A stretch of 64,000 nt of DNA from Maricaulis salignorans. GTDB lineage: Bacteria; Pseudomonadota; Alphaproteobacteria; Caulobacterales; Maricaulaceae. Below are positions 18,272 to 26,722 of the stretch, in pieces (within the stretch, counting starts at the first letter, position 1; the number at the start of each line of letters is the position of its first letter). Location of the stretch: positions 1 to 64,000 of the forward strand of contig NZ_FNHG01000016.1 of the NCBI RefSeq assembly GCF_900103475.1. The letters are read 5' to 3'. Below the pieces are notes generated by a model. The model was not told where the DNA came from. It did not search any database and worked only from the letters and a program-made list of their open reading frames with translations. The position numbers and the translations under genes are program-made.

Positions 18272-19473
18272 CCGAACGGATCCTCGATTGATTTCGACGG
18301 CTCGGTAAACCAGCGCGGGCCATCGGCGGTCATGTAGAAATGATCCTCCAGCCGGATGCCGAATTCGCCCGGCACACAGATCATCGGCTCGTTGGAAAAA
18401 CACATCCCAATGTCGAGCAGCGTCTCGTCGCCGCCGACCAGATAGGGCGCTTCGTGAATGTCGAGCCCGATGCCGTGCCCGGTGCGGTGCGGGATGCCGG
18501 GCAGTTGATAGCCCGGCCCGAAGCCGCGGCGTTCGGCCTCGGCACGCGCGGCCGCATCGACGCTGGCGCAGGTCTGGCCCAGCCGGGCCGCCTCAAGGGC
18601 GGCGATCTGGCAGGCCTTTTCCGCATCCCAGACTTCGCGCTGCCGCGCCGTCGGCGCGCCGAACACATAGGTGCGCGTGATGTCGGATTGATAGCCATGC
18701 ATGGCACAACCGGTATCGATCAGCACGACATCGCCTTCATCGAGCGTCTTGGGGCGGGCGACACCGTGCGGGAAGGCGGTGTCGGGCCCGAACAACACGA
18801 TGCAGAAGGTCGAGCCGCCGGGTGAACCGATCTTCTTGTGGGCGGCATGGATGAACTCGGTCACTTCGGCGGTGGTGATACCGGGTCGCAGGATGGCCGC
18901 GGCCGCCTTGTGCACTTCGATCGTTGCGGTTTTGGTCGCCTGCATCAGCGCCAGCTCGGCCGGTGATTTGCGGGCGCGGCCGAACAGGACGACATCGCCG
19001 GCATTGCTGGCGCTGCCATTCAGGGCTTCGCTCAGACCGGTGATGGTGAAATAGGGCGCTGCCGGATCAATCCCCAGCTTCGCACCAGACGCCAGGAGGG
19101 ACGCGACACAGGCATAGGGGTTCTCATGCTCCTCCCAGCCGCGAAGCGGTGCCTCGACGCCCATATAGAGCTTGAGCGTGCCTTCCTCGAAGGCAGGGCC
19201 GACATAGGTCACGCCGGCGTCCGCATCGACCAGGGCGCCGACCAGGCGCTCCGAGGCGCGCCATTTCATGCCGGTATAATAGGTCAGATTGCTGCCGGCA
19301 TCGAGCCAGACCGCATCCAGCCCGGCCTGCACCATACGCTGCGCCAGCCCGGCCAGCCGGTTGCGGTGCTCGTCATGGCTGATCGGCTGGCAATCGCCCA
19401 GCATCGGCTTGAGACGGGCAAGTTCCGCTTCGGCGGTCGAGCCGCCAATACCTTTGGTCATCATCGAAGTCAT
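18268..19473 (-). CDS. M24 family metallopeptidase (Xaa-Pro aminopeptidase-like)
   Basis: A 401-residue creatinase/aminopeptidase P-type protein. The N-terminal creatinase domain (about 30-165) precedes the pita-bread catalytic domain. The five metal ligands are visible as D in VLIDTGCAMHG, D in YQSDITRT, H in RTGHGIGLDIHE, E in SNEPMI and E in IRLEDHF. I chose the ATG at 19473, with AGGAG 7 bases upstream; the open frame runs further into rluD but without coding sense. The preferred substrate (Xaa-Pro dipeptide or other) is not determined. Confidence 0.9.
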   Translation of the reverse strand: MTSMMTKGIGGSTAEAELARLKPMLGDCQPISHDEHRNRLAGLAQRMVQAGLDAVWLDAGSNLTYYTGMKWRASERLVGALVDADAGVTYVGPAFEEGTLKLYMGVEAPLRGWEEHENPYACVASLLASGAKLGIDPAAPYFTITGLSEALNGSASNAGDVVLFGRARKSPAELALMQATKTATIEVHKAAAAILRPGITTAEVTEFIHAAHKKIGSPGGSTFCIVLFGPDTAFPHGVARPKTLDEGDVVLIDTGCAMHGYQSDITRTYVFGAPTARQREVWDAEKACQIAALEAARLGQTCASVDAAARAEAERRGFGPGYQLPGIPHRTGHGIGLDIHEAPYLVGGDETLLDIGMCFSNEPMICVPGEFGIRLEDHFYMTADGPRWFTEPSKSIEDPFG

Positions 19474-19484
19474 GGTCCGTCTCC

Positions 19485-20501
19485 TCAGTATGGGAGTTGC
19501 TCGAGCACGCTCTCGAGCTGTTTCATATCGTCGGGCAATTCGCTCTCGAAGCGCAGATCGACGCCGGTGACCGGGTGTTTGAAACCGAGCACGGCGGCAT
19601 GCAATGCCTGACGGCGGAAATCGCGCAGGAAGGGGTCGCATATCTCCGAGCCGAGCAGGCGGCCGCGCTTGGAGCCATAGACCGGATCGCCGAGCATGTG
19701 GCAGCCGATATGCGCCATGTGGACGCGAATCTGGTGCGTGCGACCGGTTTCGAGGCGGCATTCCACCTTGGCCGCCAGCCCGGCGCCGACCGAGGCGTGC
19801 GGATCCTGGCCATAACGCGCCAGGGTGACGTAATTGGTGATGGCGTGTTTGCCGGCCGTGCTGTTGGGGTCGTGCGGGACTTCAAACTTGGTGCGGTCAC
19901 GCGAGGAGCGCATCAATTGCGTCTCGATGCGGCCATCCTTCGGATTGGGCGAATGCCGGGTGAAGGCGATATAGGCGCGCTCGACCGTGTGGCGCGAGAA
20001 CTGGATCGTCATCCCCTTGTGCGCCGCATCGGATTTCGCTGCCACCATCACGCCCGACGTATCCTTGTCGAGGCGGTGGACAATGCCGGGCCGTTCGACG
20101 CCGCCAATGCCCGACAGCGAGCCGGCGCAATGATGCAGCAGGCCATGGACAAGCGTGCCCGACCAATTGCCCGGCGCCGGATGCACGGCGAGACCCACCG
20201 GTTTGACCAGCACGACCAGGTCATCATCCTCATACAGGATGTCGAGATCCATCTTTTCAGGCACCGGATCGGCCGCGACGGGCGGTGGCACGGTCAGGGC
20301 ATAGACTGCGCCGGGGATAACCTTGGCGGAGCAATCGGCCAGCACGGCGCCATTGCAGGTCAGCTGACCGCTATCGATCAGGGCCTTCAGACGCGAGCGC
20401 GAGAACTCCTCCAGCGCGTCGGTCAGCCAGCGATCAATGCGCTGATTGACCTGTTCGTCGTCAGCGGTGAGGGTGCGGATATCGGGATTTTCAGTGCTCA
20501 T
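19485..20501 (-). CDS. rluD: 23S rRNA pseudouridine synthase, RluA/RluD family
   Basis: A 338-residue enzyme that isomerises uridines in rRNA. An S4 RNA-binding domain lies at about residues 18-75 (QRIDRWLTDALEEFSRSRLK), and the catalytic signature HRLDKDTSG has the nucleophile D145. The block GRTHQIRVHMAHIGCHMLGD is typical of RluD, which modifies helix 69 of 23S rRNA; RluC or RluA assignment cannot be fully excluded. It lies 11 bases upstream of the M24 gene on the same strand and is divergent from the PhoD gene. Confidence 0.92.
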   Translation of the reverse strand: MSTENPDIRTLTADDEQVNQRIDRWLTDALEEFSRSRLKALIDSGQLTCNGAVLADCSAKVIPGAVYALTVPPPVAADPVPEKMDLDILYEDDDLVVLVKPVGLAVHPAPGNWSGTLVHGLLHHCAGSLSGIGGVERPGIVHRLDKDTSGVMVAAKSDAAHKGMTIQFSRHTVERAYIAFTRHSPNPKDGRIETQLMRSSRDRTKFEVPHDPNSTAGKHAITNYVTLARYGQDPHASVGAGLAAKVECRLETGRTHQIRVHMAHIGCHMLGDPVYGSKRGRLLGSEICDPFLRDFRRQALHAAVLGFKHPVTGVDLRFESELPDDMKQLESVLEQLPY

Positions 20502-20607
20502 TCACAAGCGAGTAGCCTTGCTGTCGCGAACACGCAACAATCGCACGCTATGGCGGATGCACAAGAGCGGCTTCGTCGATGCCGGTTTGGGCTTTGGGGA
20601 GAGCAAG

Positions 20608-22311
20608 ATGAACAAGATCAATCTGACACGGCGCGCGGCGCTGATGGGCGCTGCGGGCGCGTCTTTGACTGTCGGTGCCTGTGCGCCACAGATCGAGGCA
20701 TTCCGGCCCGCCAGCGATGATGGCCCCTTCCGCCACGGCATCGCTTCCGGCGATCCGGACCAGACCAGTGTGATGCTGTGGACGGCCCTGACCAATGATG
20801 GTGGCGGCTATCGCGGTGTCGAGGTTGCATCAGATGCGGCGTTCGAGACGATCGTGTTCGAGAGCGGCGAAGACATTCGCTATGTCATGATGCAGCCGCT
20901 GGGGACATTGAAGATCCTGGCCACCGGGCTGGAGCCGGGCCGCGCCTATTTCTACCGCTTCCGCCTCGGCGAGACCTATTCGCCCACCGGTGTGACCCGC
21001 ACCCTGCCGGCCGGGGCGCTGGACAGCTATACGATCGGGATCATGTCCTGCTCCAATTTCCCGGCGGGGCATTTCAATGTCTATCGCGAGGCAGCGGAGA
21101 ATGGCGGTCTCGATCTCGTCCTTCACCTCGGCGATTATCTCTATGAGTATGCGATGGGCCAGTATGCGACCGGCAATGCCGAGGCGCTGAACCGCGTGCC
21201 CGACCCCATCCATGAGATGGTCTCGCCGGCCGATTATGTTGCCCGTCACGCCCAGTACAAGACCGATCCCGACCTGCAGGCGCTGCATGCCGCGGCGCCC
21301 TGGATCATGAGCTGGGACGATCACGAGACCGCCAATGACAGTTATCGCGACGGCGCCGAGAACCATGATGCGGATGAAGGTCCCTGGGCGGCTCGCCGCA
21401 CAGCGGCCCTGCGCGCCTGGTATGACTGGACACCGACGCGCGAACCGGAAGGCGATAATCGCCAGCGCTTCGGCAATTACGAAATCGGCGATCTGGCGAC
21501 CCTGGTCATGCTGGAATCACGTCTGACGGACCGGGACCAGCAAATCTCGCTCGAGAGTTTCCCGGTCGCCTCTGACGCCGACGACAGCGATCCGGAAGTT
21601 CTCGCCGCTGTCGCCGCCTGGAAGCGCGATGTGGTCGGCGATGAGAGCCGCAGCCTGATCGGTGAAGAACAGATCGCCGGTATTCGCGATGCCTGCGCGG
21701 CCTCGCTCGCGGCGGGCAAGCCTTGGCGCATTCTGGGCAATCAGGTGATCATGGCGCGGGTCAATTTCCCCAATTTCGCCACCGAAATGCCGGCCTGGCT
21801 GCGCTGGTATGCAACGCGTGACAGCGAGTTCGCGCGCTCGATGATCATGCGTACCCGCTTTGGTATCCCGTTCAATCTCGACATGTGGGATGGCTATCCC
21901 GCCGAGCGCGACCGGCTTTATGCCGCCCTGCGCGAGGTTGGTGCGGATGTCATCACCGTCACCGGCGATGTCCACTCCTTCTGGGCCAATGACCTGCTCG
22001 ACAAGGATGGTCACCGGATTGGCACCGAACTGGTCGGGGCGTCGGTCTCCAGTCCCTCGCCCTTTTCCGGTTTCGCCGCGCCGGGAGTCGACTATGGCAA
22101 GATGATGCGCGAGGCCAATAGCGAGGTCGCCCAGTGCAATATGGTCGATCACGGCTATATCCGCCTGACCCTGACCCCCGACGAGGCGCTGGCCGACTAC
22201 GTCACCGTCTCCACCCTTGATAGTCGTGACTATCGCGCCGGCCTCGACAGCCAGTGGCGTATCGCCCGCGCGTCAGGCGGTGAGGTGCCGATGGCCGAAC
22301 GGGTCGGCTAG
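20608..22311 (+). CDS. phoD: PhoD-family alkaline phosphatase/phosphodiesterase (Tat lipoprotein)
   Basis: A 567-residue secreted metallophosphoesterase. The start at 20608 has GGGGAGAG upstream and gives a Tat signal NLTRRAALMGAAG ending in lipobox VGAC, so it is a Tat-exported lipoprotein. The N-terminal PhoD domain (FRHGIASGDPDQTSVMLWTA) is followed by metal-binding blocks GIMSCSNFPAGHFNVYREAA, LHLGDYLYEY, SWDDHETANDSY and VTGDVHSFWANDLL. The family releases phosphate from phosphodiesters outside the cytoplasm using Fe and Ca. I saw no clear Pho box. Confidence 0.93.
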   Translation: MNKINLTRRAALMGAAGASLTVGACAPQIEAFRPASDDGPFRHGIASGDPDQTSVMLWTALTNDGGGYRGVEVASDAAFETIVFESGEDIRYVMMQPLGTLKILATGLEPGRAYFYRFRLGETYSPTGVTRTLPAGALDSYTIGIMSCSNFPAGHFNVYREAAENGGLDLVLHLGDYLYEYAMGQYATGNAEALNRVPDPIHEMVSPADYVARHAQYKTDPDLQALHAAAPWIMSWDDHETANDSYRDGAENHDADEGPWAARRTAALRAWYDWTPTREPEGDNRQRFGNYEIGDLATLVMLESRLTDRDQQISLESFPVASDADDSDPEVLAAVAAWKRDVVGDESRSLIGEEQIAGIRDACAASLAAGKPWRILGNQVIMARVNFPNFATEMPAWLRWYATRDSEFARSMIMRTRFGIPFNLDMWDGYPAERDRLYAALREVGADVITVTGDVHSFWANDLLDKDGHRIGTELVGASVSSPSPFSGFAAPGVDYGKMMREANSEVAQCNMVDHGYIRLTLTPDEALADYVTVSTLDSRDYRAGLDSQWRIARASGGEVPMAERVG

Positions 22312-22315
22312 GGCG

Positions 22316-23629
22316 TCAAAATATCAGTCTGAAACCGGCTCGGGCCCGGGCGGCGAGATCGTCCGGCACGCCGGCGGCCCGGGCATGCCTGTTCCAGTCT
22401 TCTGCCGCCGCGAGAACCTCGCCCAGCATCCGCTTGAGCCGGGCTGGCTTGATATCCGCATAGCGGCCGAAGCGGAGCAGATCATCCAGCTCGAAGCCCT
22501 TGGTCTTGCCGGCCAGGGACATCTGATGCTGGTGGGTCCATTGGCCGTCTGGATTGTGGGCGTAGACAAGGTCGAAGGCGGGCGAGAGCTGCCACTGGCC
22601 GGTCTTGTCCATCAGATAGGCGATATTCTTGACGTGGTCGTCCTGGTTGCGAATGACGATGTTGAGCAAGGCGCGGCGCACTTGTTGTTCGATCGCATCC
22701 GGGCCAAGGCCGAGCAGGCGGATTGTCTCGATTGCCTGTTCATAGGAATAGGCGCGCGGCAGGTTGAAATCGAAATGCCGCATCGCGCAAAGCGATTGCA
22801 TATGCAGCTTCTCGCCCGTCTCCGTGCGATCAAAGCGCCGGGTCATGAAGTGGGCGCGGCCGCCTTCCTCGTGCAGGCGTGCCGGGCTCATCTCCACGCC
22901 GGCCTCGCGCGCCAGTCGATAACAGGCATATTCCAGCCGGCCATAGCCGAGCGGGTCGGCGACTTCCTTGTCGGCATTGCCGCTGACACCGTCGAATTTC
23001 ATTAGCCAGTGGGTGAAGCCGGATCCGGTCTCGACCTGGCCGGAATGGAATTCGCTGGTGGCTTCATTCCACGCCAGCACCGCCTTGGCGCGGGCGCCGC
23101 CGGCCGAGGTGCCGACGCGCAATATGTCGCGCAGGGCGTCGCGATCATCATCGCCCTCAAGCGTGCCGCCGAGGGCTTGGCGATCATGGATGACGCGGGC
23201 GGCCAGTTCGACCAGGGGCGCGATATCCAGTGTGCGCCCGGCCTGGCCCGGTGCCGCGCGCGAGGGTTGGAATTCGAGCGCGCCCATGCCGCGTGTGCCC
23301 GTATAGCAAAGCCGCTCGACCGGGTTGAAACTGTCAGGCGTGCGGCCCTGTTCGGCCAGCCAGCGGTCGATTAACAGATTGCCGAACTTGTCCGGCAGGC
23401 TGTCGGCGAGCAGGCCGGGCAGGCCCTTGAAGGTTTCGCGGGGCAGGGCGGGGAAATCATAGACGCCGCGCCGCAAGGGCATGGTCAGTGGCGCGACCTC
23501 GATCTGCGAGGCGGCAAATTCCGGGGTGTATTCGAACACGGCGACATCGCGCCGGGCATCCCAGACGATGGCGCCAATCATCCGGCCCCAGAGATTGACC
23601 CGGGCGCGTGTGTTGGGGGTGTCGTTCAT
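22316..23629 (-). CDS. hipA: HipA-family toxin kinase
   Basis: A 437-residue Ser/Thr kinase toxin. The HipA N-domain includes LPRETFKGLPGLLADSLPDK, the Gly-rich loop is VGTSAGGARAKAVLAWN, and the catalytic block RNQDDHVKNIAYLMD carries D330 by alignment with the E. coli DGHAKN motif, with the Mg-binding FDLVYAHN following. HipA toxins phosphorylate glutamyl-tRNA synthetase or other synthetases and cause growth arrest. Its ATG overlaps the hipB stop by 4 bases. All key residues seem present, so the toxin looks intact. Its 3' end lies 4 bases from that of the convergent phoD gene. Confidence 0.93.
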   Translation of the reverse strand: MNDTPNTRARVNLWGRMIGAIVWDARRDVAVFEYTPEFAASQIEVAPLTMPLRRGVYDFPALPRETFKGLPGLLADSLPDKFGNLLIDRWLAEQGRTPDSFNPVERLCYTGTRGMGALEFQPSRAAPGQAGRTLDIAPLVELAARVIHDRQALGGTLEGDDDRDALRDILRVGTSAGGARAKAVLAWNEATSEFHSGQVETGSGFTHWLMKFDGVSGNADKEVADPLGYGRLEYACYRLAREAGVEMSPARLHEEGGRAHFMTRRFDRTETGEKLHMQSLCAMRHFDFNLPRAYSYEQAIETIRLLGLGPDAIEQQVRRALLNIVIRNQDDHVKNIAYLMDKTGQWQLSPAFDLVYAHNPDGQWTHQHQMSLAGKTKGFELDDLLRFGRYADIKPARLKRMLGEVLAAAEDWNRHARAAGVPDDLAARARAGFRLIF

Positions 23630-23979
23630 TGACCGGGTTCGTCCCCCCAGCTCCAGGCTGGCTGATCAGATTTGCGGTCGCGCACGCGCATGCGGCGCTG
23701 GCCGGTCTCGCTCATCGGGTCGAGCGGGCTGAGCGCCGCATCGGGGACGAGGTCGAGGATACGGTCGGTGAGATCGAGTGCTTGCAGGACGCGGACCAGG
23801 CTGTCGATCGTGCCGCTGCTGCCGGCCTCGAGCCGCATCAGGGTCGAGCGGGAGATCCCGGCCCTGGCTGCCAGATCCGCCTGCTTGATGCCGCGCGATA
23901 TCCGGTAGGCTTCTAGCCGGGTGCCGAGTTGTTCGACAATCCGGGCGATCGGTTGGGTGTTCTCGTTTTTATATACCAT
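23626..23979 (-). CDS. hipB: HipB-type antitoxin (XRE repressor)
   Basis: A 117-residue protein with an XRE helix-turn-helix at about residues 15-72 (YRISRGIKQADLAARAGISR, then STLMRLEAG). The C-terminal tail (about 80-117) is polar and probably flexible, as in antitoxins cut by proteases. HipB normally binds HipA and represses the operon. The ATG at 23979 is the outer end of the first operator arm, and no clear Shine-Dalgarno sequence lies upstream. It is first in the hipBA operon. Confidence 0.9.
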   Translation of the reverse strand: MVYKNENTQPIARIVEQLGTRLEAYRISRGIKQADLAARAGISRSTLMRLEAGSSGTIDSLVRVLQALDLTDRILDLVPDAALSPLDPMSETGQRRMRVRDRKSDQPAWSWGDEPGQ

Positions 23980-24024
23980 ATTTGCTACATTACGCCGCTT
24001 AGCCGCGATAATGTAGCAAATATG
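23977..24024 (-). promoter_or_regulatory. hipBA operator O1, perfect 16-bp inverted repeat
   Basis: CATATTTGCTACATTA (23977-23992) is repeated exactly in inverse as TAATGTAGCAAATATG (24009-24024) with a 16-base spacer. The left arm contains the hipB start codon and the right arm contains the predicted -10. The arrangement fits autorepression by dimeric HipB. Confidence 0.85.
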
Positions 24025-24038
24025 CTGCCTTCAATCAA
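24010..24038 (-). promoter_or_regulatory. Predicted hipBA promoter
   Basis: On the minus strand, TTGATT (24038-24033) as -35 and TACATT (24015-24010) as -10 are separated by exactly 17 bases. The -10 lies inside operator O1. The expected transcript start is about 25-30 bases before the hipB ATG. Confidence 0.55.
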
Positions 24039-24055
24039 CGTGTCGAATGAGTGAA

Positions 24056-24097
24056 ATTTGACGCATTAACGGGGTTGATCCGGTTAATGTGTCAAAT
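24056..24097 (-). promoter_or_regulatory. hipBA operator O2, second inverted repeat
   Basis: ATTTGACGCATTAAC (24056-24070) and GTTAATGTGTCAAAT (24083-24097) are inverted copies with one mismatch in 15. The half-site resembles that of O1: TTAATG-N2/3-CAAAT against TAATG-TAG-CAAAT. Its centre lies 76 bases upstream of the O1 centre, so two HipB dimers could cooperate or loop DNA. Confidence 0.75.
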
Positions 24098-24112
24098 ATG
24101 CAGCTTTGTTGA

Positions 24113-24736
24113 TCAGGCTTTTTCGGCCAGGCGCATGAAGCGGTCGCGCAGATTGGCGTCGGTCTTGAACTCGCCGGTGAAGGTCGAGGTGATGGTCGAC
24201 ACATTCGGGTGATGCACGCCGCGCGTCGTCATGCACTGGTGCTTGGCATCGATCAGGATCGCGACGCCACGTGGGTTCATCGCATCCATCAGCGCATCGG
24301 CGATCTGGGCGGTCATCGTCTCCTGCGTCTGCATACGCTTGCAGAAGATCTCGACGACGCGGGCAATCTTGGAAATTCCGACGACGGCGGCCGAAGGCAG
24401 ATAGGCGACATGCGCCACGCCCATGATCGGCGCGAGATGGTGTTCGCAATGGCTCTCGACATCGATATTGGTCAGCATGACCATGTCGTCATAGCCCTGC
24501 ACATCCTCAAACGTCTTGCCGAGGGCGGCAGCCGGGTCGGCGCCATAGCCGGAGAACCATTCCTCATACGCCTTGGCGACGCGCTTGGGGGTGTCGAGCA
24601 GGCCTTCACGAGCCGGATCATCACCGGCCCAGGCGATCAGCGTGCGCACGGCTTCCTCGGCTTCGTGGCGCGAAGGGCGGGCGGGTTTCGCTTCGGTCAG
24701 GCGGGTCGAATCTGTAGTCACAGCGTCCATCTCCAT
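24113..24736 (-). CDS. folE: GTP cyclohydrolase I FolE
   Basis: A 207-residue enzyme that converts GTP to 7,8-dihydroneopterin triphosphate, the first step of folate (and queuosine) synthesis. The zinc site and catalytic blocks are clear: VESHCEHHLAPIMGVAHVAY, LPSAAVVGISKIARVVEIF, QTQETMTAQIADALMDAM, and KHQCMTTRGVHHPNVSTIT with the third Cys. I chose the ATG at 24736 after AAAGGA, but the spacing is only 3 bases; the ATG at 24730 (spacing 9) is equally possible. It is divergent from cysS with about 230 bp between them. Confidence 0.94.
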   Translation of the reverse strand: MEMDAVTTDSTRLTEAKPARPSRHEAEEAVRTLIAWAGDDPAREGLLDTPKRVAKAYEEWFSGYGADPAAALGKTFEDVQGYDDMVMLTNIDVESHCEHHLAPIMGVAHVAYLPSAAVVGISKIARVVEIFCKRMQTQETMTAQIADALMDAMNPRGVAILIDAKHQCMTTRGVHHPNVSTITSTFTGEFKTDANLRDRFMRLAEKA

Positions 24737-24967
24737 GGATCCTTTCGTTGTCGGGTCGGCCCTGCCATCGGGGCAGAGTCCGTAGTGCCGGTTTCCGGAT
24801 CGGGGATGGTCCGGTGGGTGCTTTCGCAACCAAATCCGTATACCCACCGTGTCCACGCTTGCGCGTCGGGAAGCATTTAGGCCTTCCCTGCGGCAATTCC
24901 AATGATATGACCGCATCCGAACGACAGTTTTTTCAGCACCGACCTATTGAGCGAACGGAAAATTCCC

Positions 24968-26359
24968 ATGGCATCCCTCACCCTTTTCGACACGATGGCC
25001 CGTCACAAACGGCCGTTCGAACCGATCGATCCGGACCGGGTGACGATGTATGTCTGTGGTCCAACCGTTTATAATTACGCACATATCGGCAATGCCCGGC
25101 CTGTGGTCGTGTTTGATGTCCTGTACCGTATTCTACGTCGGGAATTCGGCGTGGATCACGTCACCTATGCGCGCAACATCACCGATGTCGACGACAAGAT
25201 TATCGCTGCGGCGCGCGAGCTCGGCGAGCCGATGTCCGAGATCACCGAGAAATTCGCAGCGATCTACAATGCCGACATGGCCGCGCTGGGGGCCCTGCCG
25301 CCCACCATCACGCCGAAAGCGACCGAGCATATCGGCCAGATGATCGGCATGATCCAGTCGCTCGTTTATGGCGGTCACGCCTATGAAGCTGACGGGCATG
25401 TCCTGTTCGATGTCGATTCCTTCGAGAAATACGGCAAGCTCTCCAATCGCGATCTCGAAGACATGATTGCCGGCGCCCGCGTTGAAGTGGCCGCCTACAA
25501 GCGCAATCCGGCCGATTTCGTGCTGTGGAAGCCGGCCGCCGATGACGAGCCGGGCTGGGACAGCCAGTGGGGCCGGGGCCGTCCGGGCTGGCATCTGGAA
25601 TGCTCGGCGATGAGTGCGGCCCATCTCGGCGACACGATCGACATTCATGGCGGCGGCGTCGACCTGGTCTTCCCGCACCATGAGAACGAGATCGCCCAGT
25701 CGGTCTGCGCCCATGACGGTGCGCCGATGGCCAATTACTGGCTCCATAACGGCTTTCTCACCATGGGCACCGACAAGATGTCGAAATCCCTCGGCAATGT
25801 TCAACTCGTCCATGATCTCACGGAGCATTATTCCGGCGAGGTGCTGCGCTATGCCCTGCTGACAGCGCATTATCGCGCGCCGCTGACCTGGACGACGGAT
25901 CTTCTGACCAAGACCCGCCGTGCCCTCGACCGTGTCTATGGCGTGCTGCGCCGGCTTGGCGCTGTCGAGGCTGCCGAGACCGAAGCGCCTGAAGCTTTCC
26001 TTGAAGCGCTGTATGACGATCTCAACACGCCCAAGGCGCTGTCGGAATTGTTCCAGATTGCCGGCGAGGCGAACAAGGCCGACACCGACGAAGCCAAGGC
26101 TCGCGCCAAGGGCGAATTGCTCGCTGCCGGCGCACTGCTCGGTATCGGCCAGGGCGATCCGGACGAATGGTTCGGTCTCAATGAGCTCGACGCTGCCGAG
26201 CGCGCCGCGATCGATGATCTCATCGTCAAGCGCCAGGTGGCCCGTGAGACCAAGGACTGGGCCGCTGCCGACGCGGTGCGCGCCGAGCTGACGGCGCTCA
26301 ATGTCCAGGTCGATGACGGGCCTGAGGGCTCGACCTGGCGCAAGCTGGAACAGGCCTGA
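24968..26359 (+). CDS. cysS: Cysteinyl-tRNA synthetase CysS
   Basis: A 463-residue class I synthetase that charges tRNA(Cys). The HIGH motif is HIGN at residues 39-42, zinc ligands include C30 in MYVCGPTVYNY and C-x-H blocks in GWHLECSAMSA and FPHHENEIAQS, and KMSKS is at 270-274. The C-terminal DALR and binding helices complete a normal length. The ATG at 24968, with GGAA about 8 bases upstream, is preferred over TTG at 24947. The stop overlaps the next ATG by one base. Confidence 0.95.
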   Translation: MASLTLFDTMARHKRPFEPIDPDRVTMYVCGPTVYNYAHIGNARPVVVFDVLYRILRREFGVDHVTYARNITDVDDKIIAAARELGEPMSEITEKFAAIYNADMAALGALPPTITPKATEHIGQMIGMIQSLVYGGHAYEADGHVLFDVDSFEKYGKLSNRDLEDMIAGARVEVAAYKRNPADFVLWKPAADDEPGWDSQWGRGRPGWHLECSAMSAAHLGDTIDIHGGGVDLVFPHHENEIAQSVCAHDGAPMANYWLHNGFLTMGTDKMSKSLGNVQLVHDLTEHYSGEVLRYALLTAHYRAPLTWTTDLLTKTRRALDRVYGVLRRLGAVEAAETEAPEAFLEALYDDLNTPKALSELFQIAGEANKADTDEAKARAKGELLAAGALLGIGQGDPDEWFGLNELDAAERAAIDDLIVKRQVARETKDWAAADAVRAELTALNVQVDDGPEGSTWRKLEQA

Positions 26360-26655
26360 TGGCGCTCACCGGCTTCAACGTTCTGGTCCAGGTCGAGGAT
26401 GCGGTCGGCGAGGGCTTCGTCACCTATGGTGTCGTCGCCGCCGACAAGGACCAGGCCTGCAAGCTGGCCGCCGGCGCAGCGCAGGCGGAAGGCTTCTGGA
26501 ATGTCGAGATTGACGAGGCCTGGTGTCCCGAGGGCGTCGACCCGGCCGATCTGGGCGATATCCCCGAAGTGCTCGGCCGCACCGAGCCGACCTATCTCGA
26601 CGAGGATGAGCTCGACGAAGCCGATGAACTCGCCCCGGATGATGACGAGGAATAG
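26359..26655 (+). CDS. Small acidic protein coupled to cysS, unknown function
   Basis: A 98-residue protein that I do not recognise. The ATG overlaps the cysS stop (TGATG), so translation is coupled. The first 55 residues look like a small alpha/beta fold (FNVLVQVEDAVGEGFVTYGV, DKDQACKLAAGAAQAEGFWN). The C-terminal third is a highly acidic tail (YLDEDELDEADELAPDDDEE), probably disordered. There are no membrane segments. Codon use matches its neighbours, which supports a real gene. A role with CysS is only suggested by position. Confidence 0.75.
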   Translation: MALTGFNVLVQVEDAVGEGFVTYGVVAADKDQACKLAAGAAQAEGFWNVEIDEAWCPEGVDPADLGDIPEVLGRTEPTYLDEDELDEADELAPDDDEE

Positions 26656-26722
26656 CCAGGCCGCCTGAGCGGCATCGCCGCATCTGGCGCTGGCGCGCAA
26701 AACCGCTTACATTCACCGCGAC

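Noticed and set aside
24066-24087. TTAA half-sites in the hipB upstream region as a CtrA site
   Set aside because: The two TTAA motifs are 14 bases apart, not 7, and are better explained as the arms of the HipB operator O2.
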